Below are positions 16,432-24,915 of a DNA stretch of 37,858 nt, piece after piece (positions within the stretch are counted from its first letter, which is position 1; the number at the start of each line of letters is the position of its first letter). Under the pieces are notes generated by a model. It was not told the DNA's origin. It did no database searches and saw only the letters and a program-made list of their open reading frames with translations. Origin of the DNA: Panacagrimonas sp041635265 (GTDB lineage Bacteria > Pseudomonadota > Gammaproteobacteria > Nevskiales > Nevskiaceae). Position numbers and translations under genes: made by a program. Location of the stretch: assembly GCA_041635265.1 (NCBI GenBank), contig JBFJJV010000012.1, forward strand, positions 1 to 37,858. The letters are read 5' to 3'.

Positions 16432-19317
16432 TTGAAATCGAGTCACTTGAGCTGGATTCTACTGTTGACCTTCGGCGTGACACTGGCCTCAACAGATCCG
16501 GCGGAAACCAAGAGCAGTAAAGTCTGGCCCGAATGGATTGAATCCATGAAGCAAGCGCGCATGGGCCCGTTCGAGTCGATTCGCTGGTTCTGCAAAGACG
16601 GCACGGTATTGCTGCCCAAGCCCTACGCCTGTGCGCCCCATGGGGGCGGTCGCCAACACGGGCAGCGCGGCAAGCCGGCAGAGACTCTCCGCGCCGCCGG
16701 AATTCCGCTCGCCAATGTGCTGGCGGAAGTGAAACCCGAGCAGGCATTGGCAAATAACGCGGCGTTGCTCAAAGCACTGTTGGTCGAACAGCATTTGGTC
16801 AAAATCGATGGCGGATGGATTTTTCAGCAAGCGCAGTACGTGCGCGGCGTGTTCCAAATTGAAAACGATATCGCCGCCGCCTCGGAGATTCTGAGCAGCA
16901 TGGCCGCGAATCCCAGCTACACGCAGCAGGATTTGTTGCTGTTTCGAGAAGCGGTGCGGAGGCTGCCTGACTCGGGTGCAGGCACTTCACTGGACAAGAT
17001 TCGAACCGCAGCCGGAATTCTGGGCGGCCGCGACGCCGGGTTCGCCCGTCTCCGTAACAAAATCCACTCCTATCCCGAAGCCTCAGACGCCGACGCCGTA
17101 CAAAAATACGCCGCAGTCGCAAAAGATCAGACACTGAAATCAGAACTACTGAAGCTGGCGAGCGACATCACCGCCCTGTACCAGGCGCAACCACTGGGGG
17201 ACGATCTGGCCGTATTTGCCAAGCAGAGTGGTGTAAAAAAATTTGAAGAATTGGCGAGGCAATGGCGCATCAACGAAGCGGCCGAGCATCGCTTGGAGGT
17301 CGCGGTAAATACAATGACCCTGACTCGGAGTGAGTTGCGCAGCTTCAAGCCGGCGATGCGGGTGGCGGCAATGCGCCTTTCCCTGAAGGCAGAAGACAGC
17401 AGCTTTGTCGCGGCGCGCGAAGTGGCGGAAAAGCTCGAAGGGGCAAGCCCAGCACAGCGGCTCAATACGCTGGCGCTTCTGCTGCGGGCCATGCACGGAT
17501 CGGCCTTGCTAACCGATCGCGAGTTGGCCGCCCTCAACAAGAACATTGCGCAACTCACAGCCGCGGAACAGGTTCCCTTGGGACAGTACCGCCTAGCCCT
17601 CGTCAGTCTGGCGCGCGCCCCCGTCTGGGCAGCCAACCGACTCGGTTTCTATTTCAACGAAACACTCAAATTATTCAATCGGGTCGAAGCCAAGACGGTG
17701 TTGCTGATCCCGGATCGGCTGCGCGCCGGGCCTGCCTTGAGCTTTGGAAATATTCTCGAGAGTCTCACCGCCGAAGCTGATCAACTCGCCGGTATTCGGC
17801 ATGAAATGTTCGGCAAGGCGGTCACGAGCGGTCTGCGCGCCCTGAATCCAGGCCTGGCCAGAGGCCCGCTGCAGCCGCTCGCCGACTTGGTCGCGGGCAG
17901 TGATCATCCTGCGGTGGTGCTCGCCCCCGAATCAGCAGCAGACCTGCCCTCTGTCGCCGGCATTCTGACCGCAGCTGAAGGAAATGCGCTGTCGCACGTG
18001 CAATTGCTCGCCCGAAATCTGGGCGTGCCCAATGTCGTTGTCGGAAGCGAATTACTCGAGGCAATGAATCCTCAACTTGGAAAGGAAGTCGTGCTGGCAG
18101 CCAGCCCCCAGGGCGTCGTGCGTCTGGCACTGGATGGCCCGCAGTGGGCAACTCTGTTTCCCAAGCAGCAACAAGCCGCAGTCAGCATCAAAGTCGATGT
18201 GGAGCGATTGGATTTGAGCGTGCGCACACCTCTGGCGATGGCCGCGCTGCGGACCGACGATTCGGGCCGCACCGTCGGCCCCAAGGCAGCCAAGCTGGGC
18301 GAGCTGAGCGCGCGCTATCCGGCGCATGTCTCCACCGGACTGGCCATTCCTTTCGGGGCATTTCGGGAAGCGCTGGAAACACCACGTGCGAATAATGAGC
18401 TGAGCATGCTCGACTGGATGCGCAGCAGCTATCAGCAGCTGCGCGAGATTCCGGATGCATCAGCGCGTCAAAAAGCGACCGCCGCGTTCCTGTCAGAGGT
18501 CAGAAACTGGTTCGGGAATTATCGCTTCCCAGACGCCTTCCGAAGCCAACTGACTCAGGACTTGAACAGCGTCTTCGGCAAAGAAGGCAGCTTCGGCGTT
18601 TTTGTGCGTTCGGATACCAATGTGGAAGATCTGCCCGGCTTCACCGGAGCCGGCTTGAATCTCACCGTGCCCAATGTCGTCGGTATCGACAATATTCTGA
18701 AGGCGATCCGTCAGGTCTGGGCCTCTCCATTTACCGAGCGTGCCTACGGCTGGCGTCAGGCCCTGATGGATCAGCCCGAGCAACTCTATGTCGCGGTGCT
18801 TCTGCACAAGACCGTGCCGGGCGACAAGTCTGGCGTCATGATCACCGCAGATCTGAGCAGCAATGACCCCGGCTGGATGACGGTGGCGACCAATGAAGGC
18901 GTTGGCGGCGGCGTCGAGGGACAGGCGGCGGAATCTTTGCGCGTCAACATAGAAACCGGTGAAGTCGATCTGCTTGCCTCTGCAACCGAGCCACGACGAA
19001 GAGTGGTCCTTGCCAAGGGTGGCAGCGAACTGGTTCCGGCGAAGGCGCCTGAAATACTCTTGCAAGCAGAGGAAATTCAAGCTCTGGCAGAAGTGGCCCG
19101 CAATCTGCCACAGAAGTATCCGACGCTGAGGGACGCCGCCGGCATCCCAGCACCCGCCGATGTGGAGTTTGCGTTTGTAGGCGGCAAGCTCTATCTCAAT
19201 CAGATTCGCCCTTTCCTGCAGAGCGATCGGGCGCGCAGCAATGCTTTTCTACTGTCACTGGACGCCGGACTGGAAGCCAGCGCCAAACAAATGATCGATC
19301 TTGGAGTGCACCCATGA
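16432..19317 (+). CDS. Exported PEP-synthase/glucan-dikinase-like protein
   Basis: The 961-residue product begins with a likely signal sequence (MKSSHLSWILLLTFGVTLAS). Residues of about 30-480 are a largely helical region I do not recognise. A phosphohistidine 'swivel' domain follows, with EGNALSHVQLLARNLGVPNVV (His522). From about 614 to the end is a PEP/pyruvate-dikinase-type ATP-binding domain: VGPKAAKLGELSARYPAHVS, VRSDTNVEDLPGFTGAGL, VWASPFTERAYGWRQ and a terminal LYLNQIRPF. His domain before ATP domain is the order in plant glucan, water dikinases, the reverse of PEP synthase. I chose the TTG at 16432 because GGGG lies six bases before it; the frame opens at another TTG, 16414. It overlaps the next gene by four bases. 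Substrate unknown; periplasmic location is inferred. Confidence 0.75.
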   Translation: MKSSHLSWILLLTFGVTLASTDPAETKSSKVWPEWIESMKQARMGPFESIRWFCKDGTVLLPKPYACAPHGGGRQHGQRGKPAETLRAAGIPLANVLAEVKPEQALANNAALLKALLVEQHLVKIDGGWIFQQAQYVRGVFQIENDIAAASEILSSMAANPSYTQQDLLLFREAVRRLPDSGAGTSLDKIRTAAGILGGRDAGFARLRNKIHSYPEASDADAVQKYAAVAKDQTLKSELLKLASDITALYQAQPLGDDLAVFAKQSGVKKFEELARQWRINEAAEHRLEVAVNTMTLTRSELRSFKPAMRVAAMRLSLKAEDSSFVAAREVAEKLEGASPAQRLNTLALLLRAMHGSALLTDRELAALNKNIAQLTAAEQVPLGQYRLALVSLARAPVWAANRLGFYFNETLKLFNRVEAKTVLLIPDRLRAGPALSFGNILESLTAEADQLAGIRHEMFGKAVTSGLRALNPGLARGPLQPLADLVAGSDHPAVVLAPESAADLPSVAGILTAAEGNALSHVQLLARNLGVPNVVVGSELLEAMNPQLGKEVVLAASPQGVVRLALDGPQWATLFPKQQQAAVSIKVDVERLDLSVRTPLAMAALRTDDSGRTVGPKAAKLGELSARYPAHVSTGLAIPFGAFREALETPRANNELSMLDWMRSSYQQLREIPDASARQKATAAFLSEVRNWFGNYRFPDAFRSQLTQDLNSVFGKEGSFGVFVRSDTNVEDLPGFTGAGLNLTVPNVVGIDNILKAIRQVWASPFTERAYGWRQALMDQPEQLYVAVLLHKTVPGDKSGVMITADLSSNDPGWMTVATNEGVGGGVEGQAAESLRVNIETGEVDLLASATEPRRRVVLAKGGSELVPAKAPEILLQAEEIQALAEVARNLPQKYPTLRDAAGIPAPADVEFAFVGGKLYLNQIRPFLQSDRARSNAFLLSLDAGLEASAKQMIDLGVHP

Positions 19318-20639
19318 AGCTGCGAACGTTTTCTGGTCTGTTCTTTTGCAGCGGCTTGCTTGCAGCAAGCACCTGGGTCGCGGCCTACCCGCTGGATGGT
19401 GCGGAGCACACCGGAATGCGCAGACTGGAAGCAGCGCGCGTGGCGCAAGCCAAACTTAAAACCCTGCCCCCCGGTGCCCTGCTCCTGGAAAAAGAAGTGG
19501 ACATCTCGGGAGTCGACGGCAGCGAATTACCACCTCTCGATACGAAGTTGTCCGCAGCTTTGCACAGCGTGCTGGGAAATCAGGCCGGCAATTATGGCGT
19601 TGCCATCGTCGATCTGAGCGACCCTGAAAACATTCGTTATGCGGGGCATCAGCCGGATTATCTGGCCAATGTCGGCAGTGTCGGCAAGGTGCTGGCGCTG
19701 CTCGCCTGGATGCAGAAGCTGGCCGAACTTTATCCGGACGATCTGCAGGCACGCGAGCGTGTTCTGCGTGAGACTCAAATCGTCTCTGATGAGTATGCCA
19801 GCGGCGACGAACACAAGGTGCCGATTTTCGACGCGCAACGCGGCGCTGTCATCAGCCGCGTACTGCGACCGGGCGACACCGGCAACCTCTGGGAATTCAT
19901 GGACTGGATGCTCTCTGCCAGTTCCAACGGCGCCGCAGCCATGGTCATGAAGGAACTCGCTGCGATTCAGCATTTCGGTCATGACTACCCCGCAGACCAG
20001 GCGGCGCGCAACCAGGCGCTTAAAACCATGACCGCAGCTGAGCGCGGAAAGCTACTGCTCGGCGCCCTGCTGCCACCACTGGTCATGAACGGTTTTGATC
20101 CGGCGCGCCTTCGTCAAGGCAGCCTGTTCACTTCCACCGGCAAGAACCGCATGCCGGGCACCAACAGCTATGCCACGCCGCGTGATCTGGTGCGGCTGCT
20201 GACATTGATTGAAGCGGGCAAATTCGTCGACCCCTGGTCCAGCACCCAGGCCAAGCGCCTGCTCTACATGACACAGCGACGCATCCGCTACGCCTCGCAT
20301 CCGGTGCTGAATCCGGCAGCGGTGTATTTCAAGTCAGGCTCGCTCTATTCCTGCATGCCGGAGCCCAATTTTGTCTGCCGCAAATACATGGGCAACAAGC
20401 AGAACCGGCTTGCGTCCATCGCGCTGATCGAGTCACCCGCGGGCGCCCCTTCCTATCGTTATGCGGTCGCAGTGATGTCCAATGTTCTGCGAGTCAATTC
20501 GGCGGTGGCGCATCAATCCCTGGCGTTGAGAATCCATCGCCTGATTGAATCTCTGCATCAGTCCAGCCCCAAGACCGTCGAAGAGAAATTGCCGCCGGCC
20601 CGCCTGGAAGATGCCGAAGGTCGGGGTGGTGATGGCTGA
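19314..20639 (+). CDS. Exported serine hydrolase, beta-lactamase/PBP fold
   Basis: The 441-residue protein has an N-terminal signal sequence (MKLRTFSGLFFCSGLLAAST, cleaved near WVAA). Three motifs of the class A beta-lactamase/transpeptidase fold follow in order: Ser122-Val-Gly-Lys125 (SxxK), Ser203-Ser-Asn205 (SxN) and Lys340-Ser-Gly342 (KTG-like). Activity on peptidoglycan or another ester/amide in the periplasm is possible, but classical beta-lactamase function cannot be claimed. Its ATG overlaps the dikinase-like stop (ATGA), and its 3' end overlaps the permease start by eight bases, so the three are translationally coupled. It is a distant counterpart of the protein at 21857-22762. Confidence 0.8.
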   Translation: MKLRTFSGLFFCSGLLAASTWVAAYPLDGAEHTGMRRLEAARVAQAKLKTLPPGALLLEKEVDISGVDGSELPPLDTKLSAALHSVLGNQAGNYGVAIVDLSDPENIRYAGHQPDYLANVGSVGKVLALLAWMQKLAELYPDDLQARERVLRETQIVSDEYASGDEHKVPIFDAQRGAVISRVLRPGDTGNLWEFMDWMLSASSNGAAAMVMKELAAIQHFGHDYPADQAARNQALKTMTAAERGKLLLGALLPPLVMNGFDPARLRQGSLFTSTGKNRMPGTNSYATPRDLVRLLTLIEAGKFVDPWSSTQAKRLLYMTQRRIRYASHPVLNPAAVYFKSGSLYSCMPEPNFVCRKYMGNKQNRLASIALIESPAGAPSYRYAVAVMSNVLRVNSAVAHQSLALRIHRLIESLHQSSPKTVEEKLPPARLEDAEGRGGDG

Positions 20640-21894
20640 CAAGCACTCGACAGGATTGTCGAAAGCACTGGTCTTGTTCGTTAACTTCGCCCTGGTCATT
20701 CTGGCGTACTACCAAATCAAGCCAGCCAGTCGATCCCTGTTTCTGGAATATTTCGCCGCAGCACAATTGCCCTACGCCTGGCTTGCCAGTGCGGCGGCAT
20801 TGGCGGTGCTGATGCCGCTCTATGTCAGGATTGTCGACAAATTCGCGCGGGACCGCGTGGTCATCGGATCCTGCCTGCTATTTGCGTTTCTGCTGGTCGC
20901 GCTGCGCTATACCATCAGCGGGCCCATCACCGTGCTGGCTTTTTACGTGGTGGCCGACATCCTCTCGGTGGTCCTGGTGGAACAGTTCTGGAGTCTGACC
21001 AATAGCGCTTTCGTGACCAATACCGGAAAGCGCTGGTATGGACTGATTGGGGCCGGCGGCCTCGCCGGTGGCCTGGCTGGCGGACTGCTAGCTTCAACGC
21101 TGGTGAGCAAAACCTCGCTGACCACCATTGATCTGCTATTGGTGGCGGCCGGCCTGATCACCCTGATTGCCTGCCTGTCTGCTGCCATGTCGTCTCGCGG
21201 ACTCTTTGCTGAACAAAGCCCGGCACAGAGACACAGCTTGGTATTGCCAAGTGATCGCAGCGCCTTCGACTGGATGAAAAATCGCTATCTGCTGGCGATC
21301 ACCTCGGTGCTGCTACTGGCCCAGGTGGTCGAGCCCATCGTCGAATACCAGTTCATGCATTTTGTGCAGCTTGAATATGCCGAGCGCGAGGAACGCACCG
21401 CTTTTCTTTCAGAATTTTTCTCGATTCTGGGTGGCATCGCACTGACGGTGAACCTGCTGTTCACGCCGCTGATCCTGCGCTGGTTCGGCGCCATCGGCGG
21501 CATGCTGTTCCAGCCCGTCACCTTGATTTTGACGTCGGTCGCCTACGTCGGCATGCCAGGTCTGTTTACCGGCGCGATCATGAAAATCGGCGACCGCGGC
21601 CTGTCCTATTCCCTCAACCGCGCCTCCAAGGAATTGCTCTACGTGCCGGTACCGCCTGAGCTGATCTACAAAGCCAAAGCCTGGATCGACATGTTTGGCT
21701 ATCGTGCCTTCAAAGTCATCGGCGCTGTCGGCATTCTGGCGCTCACGCAATGGACTGGCTGGCTGACCAATCCTGCAAGCTATACCGGCTTCGTGATCCT
21801 CGCTTCTCTGGCCTGGATCGGCCTGATCCTGCTGATCGCCAAACCCTATCGCGAACTCACTGAGAAAGAGCGGCTACCGACCGCGTCGGGATGA
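20632..21894 (+). CDS. ATP/ADP-translocase-like (NTT/TLC) permease
   Basis: A 420-residue inner-membrane protein with about 11-12 hydrophobic segments. Near the C-terminus it has YSLNRASKELLYVPVPPEL followed by YKAKAWIDMFGYRAFKVIG. These correspond to the diagnostic segment of nucleotide transporters (SLFDxTKEMAYIPL...KxKAxID in chlamydial and plastid NTTs). Typical NTTs are about 500 residues, so this is a short, divergent member and nucleotide transport is not proven. The start is the ATG at 20632, inside the end of the preceding hydrolase gene and preceded by a GGGGTGG run. The 3' end overlaps the convergent hydrolase gene by 38 bp. It is the third gene of the dikinase-like operon. Confidence 0.75.
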   Translation: MADKHSTGLSKALVLFVNFALVILAYYQIKPASRSLFLEYFAAAQLPYAWLASAAALAVLMPLYVRIVDKFARDRVVIGSCLLFAFLLVALRYTISGPITVLAFYVVADILSVVLVEQFWSLTNSAFVTNTGKRWYGLIGAGGLAGGLAGGLLASTLVSKTSLTTIDLLLVAAGLITLIACLSAAMSSRGLFAEQSPAQRHSLVLPSDRSAFDWMKNRYLLAITSVLLLAQVVEPIVEYQFMHFVQLEYAEREERTAFLSEFFSILGGIALTVNLLFTPLILRWFGAIGGMLFQPVTLILTSVAYVGMPGLFTGAIMKIGDRGLSYSLNRASKELLYVPVPPELIYKAKAWIDMFGYRAFKVIGAVGILALTQWTGWLTNPASYTGFVILASLAWIGLILLIAKPYRELTEKERLPTASG

Positions 21895-22762
21895 TTCGGT
21901 CCACGCCGAGCACCAGCTTCTCCAGCCACTTCGAGCCTTGCGGATTATTTGCCAGCGCCACGATCACATAACGCTTGCCGTCGTGCTCAACGATGGCACT
22001 GTCCGAGTGATAGTCGCGCCAGGTACCCGATTTGCGATAAATCTGCGCCTCGGGGTAGTGGGCATACAGGCCTTTGACGAATTTGTGAGTAATGCCGGGC
22101 TTGGAGAGAATTTTCTTCATTTCCCTGGATGCGGTCGGCGACACCAGTTGCCCCATCTCCAATAAATAATAAAACCGAGCGACCTGCAGGGCGGTGGCGC
22201 CATGCGAAATATGATTAAGAGGGTCCCGACGAAACGCGGGTTCCGGTCCGTACGGCTTACCCACCCATAGCCCGCCGCCGAGCTGGGCATCATAGAACCG
22301 GTACTCCTGGGACATCAGCAGCCTGTTGATATAACCCCGCCCGACCAGATCCAGAACTCGCGTCGCCGCTGGATTGGAGGAATAGCGAATCATGGCGACC
22401 AAATCCTCACGCAAGCCTCGGCTCAGCCTCAGCTTGCGTTCTTCAATGCGCTGAAAGGCCGCGAACAGAATCGCGATCTTGGGCAGGCTGGCGCTGTAAA
22501 GCATTTCCTGATCGTTCACCCCGGCCACACGCGGCCGGGACGGTTCTGACAGATCGACGACCGAAACCGCCAACTGCCGTCGGCTGATGGCTTTGGCCAA
22601 CCCCAGATTATTCAGCTCTTGAGTCAGAGCGCGCTGTAAATCTGAATCAGCGGAATCCAGCAGGCGCGGAATTTCCTGGCCAGCCAGCGCCGTTGCGCTG
22701 CCAAGGGCCAAGCCCAACGCAAGAAACAGACTGCTTAAGAAGTTGTTACTGCGCTTATTCAT
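21857..22762 (-). CDS. Exported serine hydrolase, class A beta-lactamase-like
   Basis: The 301-residue product has a signal sequence (MNKRSNNFLSSLFLALGLAL, then GSATALA as the probable cleavage region). It carries Ser92-Leu-Pro-Lys95 (SxxK), Ser128-Ser-Asn130 (SxN) and Lys244-Ser-Gly246 (KTG-like), the set of a penicillin-recognising serine hydrolase. A good AAGGAG lies ten bases before the ATG at 22762; the frame is open 31 codons further upstream without support. It is convergent with the NTT-like gene, the ends overlapping by 38 bp. Its motif spacing and N-terminal LAVSVVDLSEPSRPRVAG resemble the serine hydrolase two genes away (YGVAIVDLSDPENIRYAG), suggesting related roles. Penicillinase activity is uncertain. 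Confidence 0.82.
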   Translation of the reverse strand: MNKRSNNFLSSLFLALGLALGSATALAGQEIPRLLDSADSDLQRALTQELNNLGLAKAISRRQLAVSVVDLSEPSRPRVAGVNDQEMLYSASLPKIAILFAAFQRIEERKLRLSRGLREDLVAMIRYSSNPAATRVLDLVGRGYINRLLMSQEYRFYDAQLGGGLWVGKPYGPEPAFRRDPLNHISHGATALQVARFYYLLEMGQLVSPTASREMKKILSKPGITHKFVKGLYAHYPEAQIYRKSGTWRDYHSDSAIVEHDGKRYVIVALANNPQGSKWLEKLVLGVDRIIPTRSVAALSQ

Positions 22763-22985
22763 CGAATATTCGACTCCTTGCCCACACCGAAAACCAAAAG
22801 CCTTCGCCGTGCTGGCGGGGTCGCCGTCACGCACTGGAGCTTGGCAGCGCTCCACGCGCCCGAAGTTTAGGGCTTTTTCTGAAAATGTAACGATATATTT
22901 TTGCTACGAACGCCAGGGCATATGTGGTCAGACAGCGGACAATTTATGTCCAGATGACTGTATTCCGCGCCCCGTGGGCTCGGCT

Positions 22986-23612
22986 TCAGGCCAGTTCGAC
23001 ATCCATCAGCTGCTTCCAGCGAAGCAGCGCCTCGCAGCCTTCCGGCGGCTTTATCTTGACCCAGCCGGCAAAGTTCACGGTGACAAAGGCATCGATGTCC
23101 GCCTGCGTAAGACTCTTTCCGACGATAAATGTTCCGCCATTCGACTGCAGATGCTCGTCGAGCTTGCTCATAAAGCTTGCAAGCCGCTTCTGACCACGCT
23201 CGGCGAGTTCGGGAATCTGAGGCAGATTTTCAGGGCCCGGTAGTGCCCGGTCCTTCATATTGGGACTGCTATTTCTCAGCGCCTCGGCAGCCGCCATGAA
23301 ACCGTCGGTAAAGATGCGATGCATCCAGTTGACGATCTTCGCTCTCTCCAGACTGTCCCGACCGCACACCGGCTTCTGCGGGAACAGCTCGTCCAGATAA
23401 AGACAGATGGCAATCACCTCGGTCAGACAGCTGCCGTCCTCGGCAATCAGAGCCGGGACGCTGCAGCGCGGGTTGAGCGAGCGGAATGGGTCGCGCAGCT
23501 GATCGCCAGCACGCAGATCAACCACTTCGTGGTCAATGTTCACGCCCTTGTATTTGAGCATCAGCTCAACCCGCATGGGGCTAGGTGCCCCGGGATAGGT
23601 GTAAAGTTTCAT
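22986..23612 (-). CDS. Glutathione S-transferase-like protein
   Basis: A cytoplasmic protein of 208 residues with an N-terminal thioredoxin-like GST domain (MKLYTYPGAPSPMRVELMLK, then NPRCSVPALIAEDGSCLTEV with the cis-Pro VPAL and the glutathione-binding Glu in the usual S/T-E position). A helical C-terminal domain from about residue 85 contains LTQADIDAFVTVNFAGWV. A strong AAGGAG lies about ten bases upstream of the ATG. Substrate is unknown; many such proteins act in detoxification. It is divergent from the HD-domain gene with a 152-bp gap. Confidence 0.87.
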   Translation of the reverse strand: MKLYTYPGAPSPMRVELMLKYKGVNIDHEVVDLRAGDQLRDPFRSLNPRCSVPALIAEDGSCLTEVIAICLYLDELFPQKPVCGRDSLERAKIVNWMHRIFTDGFMAAAEALRNSSPNMKDRALPGPENLPQIPELAERGQKRLASFMSKLDEHLQSNGGTFIVGKSLTQADIDAFVTVNFAGWVKIKPPEGCEALLRWKQLMDVELA

Positions 23613-23764
23613 TTCATCATCTCTCCTTATCGATTATTTCTGGCGCACACATCAGGGCAAGCATCATTCGAACATCTGCCAGCAGGCAGTGTTTAGCTGC
23701 GCCAAAACGCGCAGCAAACGAGAACGATTCCGCCTATTTTCTACTACGGGAATTACAACAGCAC

Positions 23765-24304
23765 ATGGACAAATCAGCGAACCCGGATCATATCGAGAGC
23801 ATTCTTTCCAAATGGAAGCCCGTCATTGGAAAAGATTACGAGGCCTATCGCAATCACGTAATTCGCATGGCCACGTTCTGCCTTATCCTGAATGACTGCA
23901 GCGATGAAGAGCAGCAGAAAATCGAAATAGCGGCCTGCTTTCATGACATTGGCTTATGGACAGACAACACGCTCGATTATCTTGAGCCCTCAGTGCCGCC
24001 CGCCCGGCAATACCTGGAAGAACAGAGCCTGAGTCACTGGGCGGAAGAGATTGCCCAAATGATTCTCCAGCACCACAAGCTCAGGCCGGTCACAGATGGT
24101 CTCAGCCCCCTGGTGGAGCTGTTCCGCAAAGGAGACCTGGTCGATTTTTCACTGGGCATGGTGCGCTTCGGCGTTAGCAAACAAGCGCTGCGCGAAGTGA
24201 AATCAAAATGGCCGAACGCCGGTTTCCACAAAATGCTGATGCAGCGTCTTGGCGGCTGGTTTATCAAACATCCGCTGAATCCGGCACCGATGATGAAGTG
24301 GTAG
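23765..24304 (+). CDS. HD-domain protein
   Basis: A 179-residue protein starting MDKSANPDHIESILSKWKPV. An HD metal-dependent phosphohydrolase pattern is visible: His31 (YRNHVIRMATF) and His60-Asp61 (AACFHDIGLW), with further histidines in ILQHHKL. Such proteins hydrolyse nucleotides or other phosphomonoesters; the substrate is unknown. The frame is open from 23585 but the 60 upstream codons overlap the 5' end of the GST gene and look non-coding, so the ATG at 23765 (GGGAA about 14 bases before it) is used. Confidence 0.8.
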   Translation: MDKSANPDHIESILSKWKPVIGKDYEAYRNHVIRMATFCLILNDCSDEEQQKIEIAACFHDIGLWTDNTLDYLEPSVPPARQYLEEQSLSHWAEEIAQMILQHHKLRPVTDGLSPLVELFRKGDLVDFSLGMVRFGVSKQALREVKSKWPNAGFHKMLMQRLGGWFIKHPLNPAPMMKW

Positions 24305-24391
24305 TGCCAGACGATCGCGCAGGAAAAAAAACTGCGACGCTCAGCAAGCGCGACCCTTCAAGCGTAGCCCTAGCTCATCTGAGTATTCGCG

Positions 24392-24420
24392 GCAGCCCCA
24401 GCCACATGGCTGGCGGCTGC
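24392..24420. other. Strong inverted repeat in the gap between convergent genes
   Basis: Two 12-bp arms (24392-24403 and 24408-24420, with one bulged base) enclose the loop ACAT. The site lies between the convergent HD gene and the first epoxide-hydrolase-like gene, 88 bp and 50 bp from their stops. It could serve as a bidirectional transcription barrier, although neither side has a clear T-run. Nothing else is recognised in 24305-24469. Confidence 0.45.
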
Positions 24421-24469
24421 ACATTCAAATGCACCGCCTCCAGCCTTTAGCGGCTTAGGCCACAAGCGA

Positions 24470-24877
24470 TCACGCGGACAAAAATGGTCGGGGATCGAAG
24501 TAGTCGGACCAGCGCTCTACCTTGCCGGCCCGCACTTCCAGCACACCCGTCAGTGGGACTGAGAACACCGTGCTTCCATCGGTTCTAATCAGATGGTCAA
24601 CGCGCTCGGTCAGTACCTTGTCTCCATTGACGGCAATCGACGGCAGGTCTACACCGAGGCGGTCAAGCTGATACCTGTCGACCAGGCGCTGCATCATGAC
24701 CAACATCTGGGTCTTGTCTTCCGCTGTCCGCATGCCAGAATTTTCCCAGCGACAGGCGTCGGCACACCAGTTCTGTACTGATGAAATCAGGCCTCCCGGA
24801 GTACTCATTTCTGCGAAAAAACCGCGGACCACGGCTTCTGGATTCTGGCTCACACCTTTGTCCACCGAATCATGCAT
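24470..24877 (-). CDS. Limonene-1,2-epoxide-hydrolase-like protein, copy A
   Basis: A 135-residue SnoaL/NTF2-fold protein. It shows the limonene-epoxide hydrolase catalytic pattern ERVDH (Arg and Asp two apart) and, 31 residues after that Asp, the second Asp in WSDYFD; spacing is identical to the characterised enzyme. The ATG at 24877 has GGGAG nine bases upstream. A GTG at the position matching the paralogue start (24853) is the alternative. It is a tandem paralogue of the next gene, about three-quarters identical by eye and alignable without gaps. Epoxide substrate unknown; some family members are non-enzymatic. Confidence 0.82.
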   Translation of the reverse strand: MHDSVDKGVSQNPEAVVRGFFAEMSTPGGLISSVQNWCADACRWENSGMRTAEDKTQMLVMMQRLVDRYQLDRLGVDLPSIAVNGDKVLTERVDHLIRTDGSTVFSVPLTGVLEVRAGKVERWSDYFDPRPFLSA

Positions 24878-24915
24878 GGTCACGGGCTCCCTTCAGCGCT
24901 TTGAGTCTTAAAGAA

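Noticed and set aside
18493..19080. 195-codon open frame on the minus strand
   Set aside because: It is antisense to the conserved ATP-binding domain of the dikinase-like gene.
22763..22985. Possible small gene or RNA between the hydrolase and GST genes
   Set aside because: Only an AT-rich patch around 22880-22910, probably promoter sequence, is visible. No frame with start, ribosome site and plausible protein was found.
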